Of a DNA stretch of 64,000 nucleotides, positions 1-11,136 are shown in pieces. Origin of the DNA: Anaeramoeba flamelloides (taxonomy: Eukaryota > Metamonada > Anaeramoebidae). How positions within the stretch are numbered: position 1 is the first letter of the stretch; the number at the start of each line of letters is the position of its first letter. The translations under genes were made by a program, and so were the position numbers. The notes below the pieces were generated by a model, which ran no database searches, was not told the DNA's origin, and saw nothing but the letters and a program-made list of their open reading frames with translations. The stretch spans positions 8,106,501 through 8,170,500 of the forward strand of contig JANTQA010000008.1 of NCBI GenBank assembly GCA_027625915.1. Direction: 5' to 3'.

Positions 1-1645
1 CATTTTTGTATGTCTATAGTAACTACAAAGTATTCTGTATTTTTATTTTTATTTTTTATTTTTTTAAATTTTCTTAATAAATTTAAAACAGCAATTCTTG
101 TTCCAAAATATTTTTTAAATCCAAATTGTTTTTTTTGAAATCAAGTCCCATGAGTCTTGAATTCCAATGTATATTCATTTTAAAAAAAAATCTTGGAAGA
201 GATTGATTTATAGAGATAGGTCGATAATTTAATGGTTCGCTTTCATCCCCCGATTTATGAATAAATAATAAATTTCTTTTTTTAATAAAATTTATACTTT
301 TTTCAGTTTCGTCTGTTATCCAATTTAAAAAAAATATTTTGAACTGTTTTAATAAAATAATTATAATTTAATAAATATTGAATTGGTTGGTTTTTTATAA
401 ACTTATAATGATTTATTTTGTCAAATTCTTTAACTGATTTATTTTTTTGAAATTTGATTATTTCTTTAATTTTATCTTGATCAAAAATTTCCTTTATGTC
501 AATTGGATTTAATGAATTTTTATTAATTTTAAATTTTTTTAATATAATTAATTATATTTGTATTAGGTTTTTTGACTAATTGATTTTACAAAATCGTTAT
601 ACACTGTGAATATGGTTTCATTATTTAAAAACATTTTTGTAGAAGTTTCTCTTATTTTATTTAATGTTTTCCAAAAAGTTTTTATTTTTATTATATTCTT
701 CATTTATTTGATTAAGTAATTTTAAGTAATTTAATTCATTAATTTTTTTGATTTTATGTAAAGTTTCATTTTTATCAAACAATTTATAAAGTAAATTATT
801 AATTTTTAATTTATCTTGTTTGATATCAAATACTATTCTTTCTTTCTGTTTATATTTTTTTTTAAATAAAATAAAATTTTCTTCATTTAAATTAAAATTC
901 TGCCGAGAAAAGAATTGGAGAAAGTCTTCTTGAAAGGTTGGAATATCTTTAATTTTATAGATATCATTGATTTCCCAATTTGAGTTTATTTCAAATTTAT
1001 TCATAATTGTATTATGATCACTAATAAAATTTTTGATAGTCTTTGATTTATTGAGTTTTTAAATTATTAAAATTTGTTAAAAAATAATCCAAATTGTTTG
1101 GTTTTCTACTTGGTTTATTATTAAGAAATATTTTAAAATTAAATTTTTCAAATAATTTTATTTTATTTTCATTTAAATTAAAATCACCACCAATAATTGT
1201 TTTATTGTTTTGGTATTTTCTTAAGATATTTATTATTTTTTTATTAATTTCAATATTTCGGTCATTTCTCCGATATATATTAATAATGATTAAATCAGTA
1301 AATTGTATTCCCATTACATCTAAATCAGCAATTAATATTTCACGAAAAAATTCTAGAAATATCTTTTTTATTATTATTAGTAAACCACCCTTATTTCCAT
1401 TATTTCCATAAGATTTTTTATTCACAGAGAAATAGTTTGTGAAAGTTGGTTTTTTTTGTTATTTTGGATTCTTGTATTAAACAAATATCGATATTAAATT
1501 TTAATAAAAAAGATTCTAATTTAAAAATTTTATTTGAATTATTCAAGCCACAAATATTTAAAGAGGCTATATTAATATTTATTTTTTGATTTTTATTTTT
1601 CATTTTTTTAGAACCTTTTATTAATAATCTTTCTTTGTTCTTCAA
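1..1645 (-). pseudogene. LINE ORF2: EEP endonuclease and N-terminal reverse transcriptase
   Basis: The endonuclease part reads INIASLNICGLNN, then CLIQESK with the metal-binding Glu, an INIYRRN segment, the signature GGDFN, and NNLDYFLTN near its end. These match the ordered motifs of the exonuclease-endonuclease-phosphatase fold that nicks target DNA in LINEs. A Lys/Asn-rich linker follows (1004-657). The RT fingers and start of the palm then follow: an NKS motif, HKSGDESEP followed by NYRPISIN, and a GTRIAVLNLL motif. The window ends just after a VVTIDIQK strand. At least two frame changes interrupt it, at about 1425-1418 and in the RT. The FADD catalytic box must lie left of the window. 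Confidence 0.8.
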
Positions 1646-2250
1646 AAAAATGTTTTTATATATAAATCATTTGGAATATTTTTTTGTTTATTTATTAATA
1701 TTCTTTTAAAAGTTTTTATTTTTTCGAGATTTTCCCAAATTACAAGTTTATTATTTCCTTTCCTTAAAAATCTAATAACACAATAATTATTTAAGAAATT
1801 AAATATTTCTAATGTTGAAATATTTTTTTGAATAAAAATCAATTTGTTTTTGTTTGGTACATTTTGTAACTTTTTTAAACTTTTACAATATGTAAAGTTT
1901 GAAAAATAAATTATTTTATTTTTATCATTATTGTAATCAATATTATTATTAATTTGGTTTGATAAATAAATTAGTGTTTTTAATAAATTGGAAATTTCTA
2001 CTTTTCCGTTATTTGAATTGGAGTAATTATAATTATCAAATATTGAAATATAAGAATAATTAAAAGATTTTTTAATCCAATATTCAATTTGGAAGTTGTT
2101 GATTTTTGTTAGTTTCCAATTTTTGAATTCAATAAGAATTATTAATTTTAATAAATTTTTTATTAATAATTTTTTATTTGTTGTGTTGAATTCTTTTATA
2201 TTTAATAAGATAATAAATTCATTCATAATTTTTAATTGAATTTTTTTCAA
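1642..2250 (-). CDS. 202-residue LINE-internal ORF of unknown function
   Basis: This is an open frame between the ORF1-like zinc motif and the EEP endonuclease. It is rich in Asn, Lys and Ile with a few aromatic residues, and I see no recognisable domain. Its end overlaps the frame in which the EEP begins by a few bases (1642-1645), which could reflect the stop-restart or frameshift coupling common between LINE ORFs. It may be the C-terminal part of ORF1 or the N-terminal extension of ORF2. Function unknown. Confidence 0.45.
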   Translation of the reverse strand: MKKIQLKIMNEFIILLNIKEFNTTNKKLLIKNLLKLIILIEFKNWKLTKINNFQIEYWIKKSFNYSYISIFDNYNYSNSNNGKVEISNLLKTLIYLSNQINNNIDYNNDKNKIIYFSNFTYCKSLKKLQNVPNKNKLIFIQKNISTLEIFNFLNNYCVIRFLRKGNNKLVIWENLEKIKTFKRILINKQKNIPNDLYIKTFF

Positions 2251-2538
2251 GTGGTTGTCGTTTTTTTGGGGTTTTGATGATAAAACGAGAAAAAAATTTT
2301 TCTGAATGAGTCTTATTAAAAAATTGAATATTGAAAAATTTATTTTATTTGTTGGATTTAGTTTGAATTTATTTTTTATAATTATTGGATAATTGAAAGG
2401 ATTATCAATTTTTGTAAAAGTCCATTTTAAATCATTCTTTTTAATTTTTGATTTATATGAAGTTTTTATATATAAAATAAAATAAATTAAGGTTTTAAAA
2501 ATATTTATTGTTTTAATTTCTTTTTTAAAACCTGATAG

Positions 2539-4249
2539 TCACTTTTTCTTTTGGTTTCTATGTTTGATACAGTAACCTGAAGTATCAAATGTGTGGTTTT
2601 TACAATCTTTATTGTTTAGAGTTATTCCTTTACATTTAACACTGGTTATTAATTTATCTGAAATACTCTTTTTGCCTTTGCCTTTGTTTTTGTTTTTTAA
2701 GTTGAGTTGAATATTTTTCATATATATTTCTTTATTTTTTGGAGTTTGGTTAAAATAATATAATAAATCTTTTTGAATATTTGGTTTTTTTATCAACTTT
2801 TTTGTTTGAGTTATTTGAGTTATTTGAGGTTGGTTGATTATTATTTTGATTAATTTTTTGATTAATAGAAATAGAGTTGTTAATTCCATCAATCTTATCA
2901 ATTTCTTGATTTTTTTATTATTTTTCTTTTTTAATTCTTTTTCGAATTTTTCTTTAAATTCTTTATCTCGAATTAAAAATTGATTATAAACTAGTTCCTC
3001 TTCTTTTCTTTTTTGAGGATTGAGTTATTTTTGAATCATTTATATTTGGGTTTAGATTTTCTAATAAAGATAGTTCAGATTCATTTTCTGAATCTTTTAT
3101 AATTTGAATTTCATTAGATTTATCTTTTATTTCATTCTCAGAATGAATATAACCTTTATCAGATTTATTCTGAATTTTTTTGGATGATATATTATTATAT
3201 AAGTTATTATTTTTATTTTTAATAACTTTATGATTATTTTTAGATAAATTTGTGATAATTTCTTTCAAATCTAGAATTTCTTTTTTCAAGAGAATTAATT
3301 CTATTTTCATATTGATTATTATTATGATTTGAATTATTATTTGAATTCAATTTTGGAGTTTTTGAATTTTTTGGTTATTTGTTTTTTGGAATTAGAGAGT
3401 AATTTTTTTGTAGGCCTTTTTAATGGTAATTGGTCTCTCATTAATCAGTAAACCATTTAAGTGAAGTGCCTTATCTCTAATTACACAAGAAGGAAAGGTA
3501 ACAAACGCAAAATACTTTTTTGTTTTTTTTCTTTTTAATTATAACTGCATTTTTTGGGTTGAAGTTTTGAAAAAAAAGAAATCAAATTATCTGTGGTGTA
3601 GTTGTGGGGATAATTGAAAATAATTATTTGTGTTTGTGATAATTTCCATTTTTGAATTGTTTTTATTATTTTTTTTTATTTTTATTTTTTTTTTTTTTTA
3701 TTTCTTTGCAGTTGGGATCCATTTGCTTTTTTATTTTTTTTTTTATTGTTGCAAAAAAGTTGGTGTTTCGGCTTAATAGGGGCTTTGCTAGACTTTTCTT
3801 TCACTAGATCCGCGGTCTCAGTAATTTTCGCGTGATCAAAAATTTTATTTGTGATTTTAACACCACTGACAAATTTTTTTTTTTTTTTTTTATCGTTCAT
3901 GATCCAAAAAAATTTTTGTCTTTAGTATTGGCGTCTCGTTGCAAATGGGTTTTTTGTATTTTTCACATTTTGTGAATTGTTTTTTGTAAAGCTTTTTTTT
4001 ACTTGGTTTGTAGTCTTGAACATTAAGTTTTCTGTTGAAAATTTTTGTTGATTTTATTTTTTTTCTACTCTTAGTGCTTCTTCTTTCTTTTTTAAATTTT
4101 AGAATTGCAATATTATTATCATTATCTTTTTGATTCATAATGAATTGTATTGATGGAAGTACTTCGACTTCTTGTTTAATGATAGTTAGCAATTCATCAT
4201 AAGAAAAGATTTGTGGAATCTTAGATAGAAACATAGTGTTTGTCTTCAT
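2539..4249 (-). pseudogene. LINE ORF1-like region: RRM, coiled coil, CCCH zinc motif
   Basis: The region begins with a 119-residue basic ORF at 4249. It overlaps by 11 bases a second ORF starting at 3900, whose start is followed by a long A-run. Between 3650 and 3405 three frames together read as an RNA recognition motif: IIIFNYP-like first strand, the RNP1-type KYFAFVTF, then ALHLNGLLINERPITIKKA. Next come a Lys/Asn-rich coiled coil (3310-2984) and a small domain with spacing C-x9-C-x10-C-x2-H near its C terminus (2901-2539). RRMs are known in ORF1 proteins of many LINEs, where they bind the element RNA. Frame changes fall in A-runs at about 3520 and elsewhere, so this copy probably does not encode one continuous protein. 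Confidence 0.65.
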
Positions 4250-4309
4250 TTGGGAAGAGTAAAGTTGAAAGAGTAAAAAGTATAAAAAATAAAAAAAAAT
4301 AAAAAATAC

Positions 4310-5433
4310 ATTTTATGTCAACAAAAATTATATAAAATATAAACTTTGAAGAAAAAAATGGTAATATATTTTCTTTGTAATGAAACCAATTTAATTATTG
4401 AATAAATGGGCAAAGTAAATTTCATTGTAATTTTTGGAGTTTAATTGATAATTAGATTCAATACATCAACTTTTGATGAGGCAACTTTTAAATGCACAAT
4501 CAATTTTCCTATTTCCAACGTATTAAAACTGTAATTTATTATATCTTGTTTAAATAAAAATTCTTGTTCATTTTTTATCTTTTTTTTTTTTTTTTATTTA
4601 AAAGAAAATGTGTGTAATTGAATCCATAAACTATTTATCAAAAAAAATTAAATAAGTTTTCCAAAAAAAAATAAACCAAAAATATTCTAATGAACTATTT
4701 ACTCAAAAATTATTTTGTTTTTTTTTTTTAGAATTTCTCCTTTTATATTACAACAAAAAAATCTTTTAACTCATCAATTGTTTTTTTTCAGTAGAAAAAA
4801 CATCTTTTAATCGAGAAAATTTACAAACTTTAATAATTTTTTCATATAGAAACTTAATCGTAAAAAAAATTTTTAAAGAAGACAAAATAATATTTATAAT
4901 TCCCTTTCGAAAATAAAATTGTAATAAAAACAAATTATTTTTAACAATGAAAAAATGAAAAATAATAATCTTTGCTGAAATCCTATTATTCAAGTTCTGA
5001 ATATGGTCAAATTTCTTTTTAAATATAAGATTTTTTTTTTTTTTACTTTTTAAAGAAAAGTTTGCAATATATATATATACACAAAACGTTTGTAAAAAAT
5101 GAAATAAAATTAAAATATTAGTAAATATTTTTATTTAAAAATGTAATGAAATATTTGGAAAATGAAATGAAAAATAGCAAAATAATAACAAAATTAAGAA
5201 TTAACTACACACACTATTTCATAATAATATACTTTTTAATAATTAATTAAATCATACAATAAAAAATTTTATAAATAAGGATTTTAAAAAGATAAATAAA
5301 ATTTAATATTTTCAATTATGTATTGAAAAAAATTACAATTTTTTTTTAAAAATTTTATAGAATTTATGAAAAAATAAATTTACCCATCATAAATTCTCAG
5401 GAAAAAAAAAAAGAAAAAAAAAAGCTGATCCAA
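4310..5433. other. Intergenic AT-rich spacer
   Basis: Spacer between the 5' end of the LINE and the 3' end of the first G-alpha gene. It holds poly-A/T runs and short chance frames only. I see no coding or structured signal. Confidence 0.5.
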
Positions 5434-8400
5434 TTATAAATATCCATCTTCTTTAAGAATATGTTCAATAACTGTAATGTTTATTGTGTCAATTACTCTT
5501 TCGATCTATATTTAATTATTAATGTGTGATTGGGGTTAGTGTTGAAAAGGGGAAACAAAAATGAATAATGATGATTAAAATAGTTTGGTTTAAATTATAA
5601 AAGAAAGGGATTGAGTTAAAGGTGAAAAAAAAAAATATTAATAAGGTTATTACATTTTTTGTATTAGTGGCACAAGTAAAATGGGAAAAAATATTTCTTT
5701 GATTATTTTCAGCTTTGTCAACAAATTTTTGTCTGATGAACTGTTTTCCTGCTTCAAAATCCAAACCACCATTATATTCTGGAAAGCATTGTTTTAAACT
5801 TACTTTTTTGATTTTTTCTTCAAATAAATCGGTTTTATTAAAAAAGATTATACAATTTTTGTTTTCAAAATAATTGTTATTCGAAATTTTTGTAAATAAT
5901 TCCAAGCTTTCAGCTAATCTGTTTATATTAAAATTTTCAAATAATTTCTGGTCATATTCACTTAAGGCGACGATCTTTGTTTTATAATATATATGGATAG
6001 ATATACATTGTAATTTAATAAAAAAAAATAAAATAAAGAAAGAAAAATAATTAGAAATAACACAACAATTACTTTTGAAAATAGGGAATTGAAACAGTAA
6101 TAAAATTATTTGTAAAGAAATGCCACATATTATTGTAAATATCTTTATTCTAAGTTTTTTCAAGAAAGGGTTTTTTTTAAATTCGAGTAATTAAATTCAT
6201 TACCATATAACCTGGGAGAAATAGTTAATATCGTTAATTTTTTTTATTTTTATTACCGAAATGTGATAATTACACATATTAACCACACCATTTTTCTCAA
6301 ATTTTAATTTATTGTAATTGTGAAAAAATGTGTAAAATTATTTTCAGTCAGGAACGATATATAATTTTGATGTAATTGTCTCTTTTTTTTATTTTTTTGT
6401 TTTTTGAAAAGAGTATAAAAAAAGTTATAAGAACTGGTAGAAGTGAATAGCTAAGTAATTGTTAATAAATTTTTCAAAAAAAAAAAAAAAATGGCTTATT
6501 GGAATTTGATTTTTTGAAAGAATTGATTTTAAAAAAATAACAAGTATTAATTTTGCCCCATTTAAAATTGAAATCATTTTATTATTTCTTTTTTGAAAAT
6601 GTTGTTTTACTTTTAAACAAATATTGATTTTTGTGAACACACAAAAGTTGAAATATTCTCCAATTTAATAATTTGCATTTTTTTTTTATTGTGGCATTTT
6701 TAACTTATTAAAACTGCTAAACACAATAGTTGTAAACAGTTAATATATTTATTTGAAAATGAAATAAAATAAAATATTGGGAAAATAATTACATAAATTA
6801 ATAAATCTACATTTTCAAATTGGTGGATCCATTTTCTCCTTTCAGATCTTTGGCCACCAACATCAATTATTCTTTTGGAAAGAAAAATAATTATAAGAAT
6901 TGAGAGAAATATTGAGATACAAGAAATTAAATAAATATAAATCAAATATAATTAGTAAAAAAAGAAAACAAAAAAAAAATAATAATAATAATAAATTTAC
7001 TTCCAGATAGTGTTGTCTTGTTCAAAAATCAGTTGGTTAACACCTGTTGTTGGAATCCTGCAAAATAGAATATCTTTATCTGTTGGTTGATAATCTTTAT
7101 CAACAATTTCTTCAATTTTATCAAAAAAACTATTCAAAAATTTTACAAATAAAAAAAAAATACAAAAATATTATTTAGTTGTTTAATTAAAATGGGGTTC
7201 ATAAATTGCGTGAATAGTGCGTTTTGTATTTTTTTATAAAATTATTTCAATAGGTAAGCTTATTAACTGGAATTAGTTTCGATTTTCTAGCACTGTTTTG
7301 TTTTTTGTTTTTTTTTTTTCAACTTATTTAACGAATCGAAAGGAAAAATAAAATAAAATTTAACAAAATTAATTTGAATTTTGAGTTGTCAAATGTGTTT
7401 TTCTTAATCTGTATATTAAATAAAAAGTCTGCCAATTTCACAATTTAATTAACATCTCTATATAAAAAAAAAAAAAAAAAAAAAAAATCAGGATTAACAA
7501 CTATTTTGCTATTTCCGTTTTGGAATCATGATTGAAATTTTTAAACAAAATTTTTACAAAATCACAAAACCTTTACAATTCAATGACTAAAAAAAAAATT
7601 TTGAAATAAAAAACCTTCTTTATAAAAATTTGTTTCAATTTAGAAATTCAAATTCCCAGCAAAAAAAAATTTGTTTTTTTGATCTTTTTGGTTCAACTAT
7701 GTAAACGCAAAAATGGTTTCTTAAAATATAAAAATTCTTGTTTTTATTATTAATAACCAAATAATTTGACAATTGTTTTTCAAACTAAGGACTGGTTAAA
7801 GTTGAATTTGTGTGTTTATTGAAATTCGTTTTATTAATAAATATTAACTATTCAATTGACTGTCTGTTGAAGAAAATTCAAAATATTACAAATTAAAGGA
7901 TTTTTGAGGTCTTGAATAAAAATCAGTTTTTTATCGAAAAAAATTAAATGAATTTCCTATCAAACCAAGGGTAAATTTATAATTATTTTTTAAAACCACA
8001 AAATGCTATAGCTCTCCAGATAATATATGTGGATATTTACACGCTTACCCAAACTCCACAATAATTGGAAAGAAAGTTGGGGTGAGTATAAATCACCATT
8101 ATCGAATTAAAGTTTCTGAATCTTTCTAGGAGAAATTGGGTTTTGGCATGAGAAAAGGTTTTTTACTCAATTTAAAAATTTTGAAAAAAATGCAACTGGT
8201 AATTGAAATTTAAATGGGATAAAATTTCAACCAATTGTCTTTTTTCAATTCTTCAATCTGACTTTCAATTCGGGTTCTTAGTTTGGCCTAAATATGCTAA
8301 TTTAAGAATAAAAAAATACCAAACAAATAAATAGAGGTGCATCAATTACAATATATTTCTTTGAAAACTCTATTTGTAGATTAAAAAAGAAATATGGAAG

Positions 8401-8534
8401 TGAAAATTTTTTGCCATTTATTATTTAAATACCATTAGTATTTGAAGTTTAAGTAGGATAAAAATTTCAGATGATTTATCATTTTTCAATTTTGGGATAT
8501 TCATTCATTTAAGATTGTTACTCCGCCCAATAGA

Positions 8535-8568
<34 letters not shown>

Positions 8569-10286
8569 GTCCCTTCGAACCAAAAAACACTAAAAATGAA
8601 AAACTGATCAAATACTTTTGATTAATAAAATTAAAAAAACAAAATGATAAAATAAAAATAAATAAATTTTCAATTTAGCTTTTTCTTGAAAACATTTTTT
8701 GCCAAAATCATTGATTTCAACCTTTAAATTATGTATATTTTTAGATACACTATCTTGTTTTAACTCATTTACAAAAACAAATTCTAAATTATGGGGAATT
8801 TTCTTTTCACAAAAGGCACTAATTTGGTCCTCAAATGTTTTTTTTAGTTTTAAATGGTAAAATAAAAAAAAAGTGAAACTAAAAGGATAAACTTTCTGGA
8901 AAAGCATTCAAATTTAATATATTAACTTATTCTTTTATTTCAAACTTTTCTCAACCCCAATTTTTCAAAAAAAAATAAAAAAGTGCAGAATAATTCCAAA
9001 AAATATTTTTGATATTCAAAAGTCGAGAGTGTTTTTATTCTAAAAAAAATTATCACAGTGTTTAATTGAATTAAGTTAAGTTCTTAATTTCGAAAAATAT
9101 TAATCAGAAAAAAATAGTGCTTAATTTTATTAAGGACATATCAATGTGTGGAATAAAAAAGTAACAAAGAAATAATAGAGATCACAAATTACAATTTATT
9201 TCTTTGAAAATTTTTATTGGTAAAAAAAAAAAATATAGTTAAATATTATCCCATTTCTTCTGAAAATACAAATAGTATTCAATTATATTCATTATTAACA
9301 ATTTCAATTGACTTGAAAAGCTGTAAAGTCAATCAATAAAAAGTTAGACATCAAAGTTATCTGATCTGAACAACATATTTGGAGAACCTTAATCAGAAAA
9401 AAAAAAAGTTTGTATTATATTTTCAAAAATTAGTTTTTGGACATTATTAAAACCAAAAATAAAAAAAAGAGAATGAAAGGTTTGTGATTTAATTTTGATC
9501 TGATTTCTAAAAAAAATACAACAAACATTCGAAAAAGGTCAAAAAAAATAAAAAAAAATAAAAAAAAATAGTGATTTACTAATTTGCTGTATCAGGTATT
9601 TGGAATTGAGATCTATTTTCAAAAGCCATTTTTAAACCATTGTCTTGCCAAAGACATTTTATATATTCTACTTTATCAAAGGAAAACTCTTGTGAAATAT
9701 TTAGCATTTTAAGAAAATCATTGCCCAATTCCTATTAAGATTTTATTTAGTGAACCATATGAGACAGTTTTGAAAGTGTTTTGTAGTTTTGTTGATTGTT
9801 GTTTGTGTTTTGTTTTTTGTTTAATGATTTTTTTTGTGAAAAGGTTGAACAAATTTTTGAAATTTTTGGATCTAAATTTTTGTCAAAAAAAAAAGAAAAA
9901 AATTGAAAGAAAATAATAAAAAAAAAAAAAAAAAATAAAAAAAAAGATCTTTGTAAGCTTACTTGGTTTTTGGGTTTAACTTCATATCCCATTCTCAAAC
10001 TAAATTCAAACAATAATTTCATATGGAGAACGAGGTTTGTTCGGATAGTTTTTCTGTAAGTTTCATAATCGGAATTGGAAAAGCCTCCCTTATTAATAAT
10101 CCTCATCTGCTTGAGGAAGGTCGATTTCCCAGATTCTCCAGTTCCAAGAAGAAGAAGAGAAAGTTCTTTTTTGTTGACCTTCGAATATGTTTTGGTGATC
10201 AATTGTTCATCAATTTTTTCGTTCTTTTTTTTTTGCTTTTTGATTTCGTGAAGTTTTTTTTTTTTGCTTGAATAAGCCACACCCAT
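5434..10286 (-). CDS. Heterotrimeric G protein alpha subunit (G-alpha A)
   Basis: Six exons: 10286-9963, 9731-9580, 7129-7001, 6871-6793, 5974-5654, 5505-5434. All have GT-AG borders and matching phases, giving 358 residues, the usual G-alpha length. G-alpha binds GTP, couples receptors to effectors at the plasma membrane, and self-inactivates by hydrolysis. Visible motifs: Gly2 with Ser6 (N-myristoylation signal), P-loop GTGESGKST (48-56), switch [12 protein letters not shown] with catalytic Arg183, [12 protein letters not shown] with catalytic Gln209, base-binding NKTD (274-277; NKKD in most G-alphas) and TCATNT (328-333; usually TCATDT). The C-terminal receptor tail ends KEDGYL and has no pertussis-toxin cysteine four from the end. 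Intron 2 is 2.45 kb, repeat-rich, and contains a coding-like island on the same strand (8687-8870). A paralogue lies at 49112-51047. Confidence 0.93.
8110..8500 (+). repeat. Rep-D-like fragment in G-alpha A intron 2
   Basis: Stretches such as the run around 8400-8440 (GTGAAAATTT, TTATTATTTAAATACC) resemble the interior of Rep-D at 41030-41060. The terminal inverted repeats are not recognisable, so this is a degraded fragment at best. Confidence 0.35.
8539..8569. repeat. (TA)n microsatellite
   Basis: Run of alternating T and A of about 30 bases inside the long intron of G-alpha A. Confidence 0.9.
8687..8870 (-). other. Coding-like island inside the G-alpha A intron
   Basis: On the minus strand about 60 residues are open with a composition unlike the surrounding AT-rich intron (Cys, His, Gln, Asp, Glu). 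The segment runs from [15 protein letters not shown] through [17 protein letters not shown] to [13 protein letters not shown]. The spacing of His, Leu and Lys residues is reminiscent of the helical middle of BAR/F-BAR domains, but this is a weak impression. It could be an exon fragment captured by a transposon, a relic of a host gene, or part of a nested gene. It does not fit the G-alpha reading frame. Confidence 0.3.
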
Positions 10287-10471
10287 TTTTGTGTTTAGTT
10301 TTGAATTTGATCTTTTATGGAAAAGAGATTAGAATAAGGTAAAAAAAAATCAAAAATTGAAATAAATAGAAATTAATGAATCAAACTATTATAAAATAAT
10401 CAAGATCTCCCACCTTTTTGACAATGTGAATAAAATTAAAAATATTCACTAATAGTGTTTTCATTTATAAA

Positions 10472-10712
10472 TTACAATCCACTTTTTGAAAAAGTTTTTA
10501 AATTTGTTCTTAAATTATTATCAATTGATACAACTTGAAAACTAGCCAAACTATGGTCTAAACATCCGGTTTCCAATTGATTATCAATATCGATTTTTTT
10601 ACTTTTTTCGATTTGATATATTTCGCATTCCAAATTGTGACTGTCAAAAATGATAACTTTTAAAACCTTTCCAAAGATCTTTTCTAATTGTATTAACTTT
10701 GTGAGTTTTCAG
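10472..10712 (-). CDS. Orphan C-terminal exon of an unknown gene
   Basis: On the minus strand an open frame of about 80 codons ends at TAA 10474-10472, only 186 bases upstream of the G-alpha A start. It includes FGKVLKVIIFDSHNLECEI, then ETGCLDHSLASFQVVSID. The amino-acid mix is ordinary rather than AT-driven, suggesting genuine coding. The frame is closed upstream by TGA at about 10712, so an intron or truncation must lie there. I could not connect a convincing upstream exon, and the product is unknown. Confidence 0.35.
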
Positions 10713-11136
10713 ATTAAGTTTGTTCACTCTGATCTTGAATAGTATCAATTTAGTTCTTTGTTTTTCTTTGGTTTTGTCAAAAAAAGGTATTGAATTGAAA
10801 AAGACAAATATTTGACAAAGAGTAAATTTGCTCAAGTCTCCTTCCTTTCAGCTTTTTTGTTTCACTAGGTCTTTTGTTTAATTTCATTAGTTTAAGTGAA
10901 TATCAAAAGGTGAAAAAGTTGATCTTAATTCACAATTATTGATAAGAACAAAAGATGTCTTTTATTAAATTGAGAATTTGAAACATAACTTTTAAATGAC
11001 TTGGTGGAGTATAGAAGGCGGAAATTAAAACACTCCTATATTGTAAGTAACTTTTTGTTGATAAAAAATAAAACAATATAAGTGATCTCAAGAGCATAAA
11101 TTCAAAGTTCGGAAATATCAAAAATCTTTAATTAAT
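10713..11136. other. Intergenic, nothing firm
   Basis: AT-rich stretch that might hold upstream exons of the orphan coding tail at 10472-10712. Short open pieces occur near 10780-10850, but no join could be justified. Confidence 0.3.

Larger units (their letters stand above)
1..4249 (-). mobile_element. LINE (non-LTR retrotransposon), cut by the left window edge
   Basis: On the minus strand, in 5' to 3' order, there are a short basic ORF (4249-3890), an RRM-like segment (about 3650-3405), a coiled-coil/acidic segment (3310-2984), a CCCH zinc motif (2901-2539), a 202-residue ORF (2250-1642), an EEP endonuclease (about 1600-1050), a linker, and the fingers of a reverse transcriptase (about 560-1). 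This order (RNA-binding ORF1, then EEP plus RT) is typical of EEP-type LINEs. The catalytic RT motifs and 3' end lie beyond base 1. The reading frame changes several times, mostly in A-runs, so this copy looks decayed but fairly young. The same family is seen at 20750-22620, where the RT carries the same QFGF-type motif. I cannot assign a named LINE clade. The 5' boundary may reach about 4310. Confidence 0.85.

Noticed and set aside
1-4249. LTR retroelement
   Set aside because: EEP endonuclease and LINE-type RT motifs without integrase, protease or terminal repeats show a non-LTR element.
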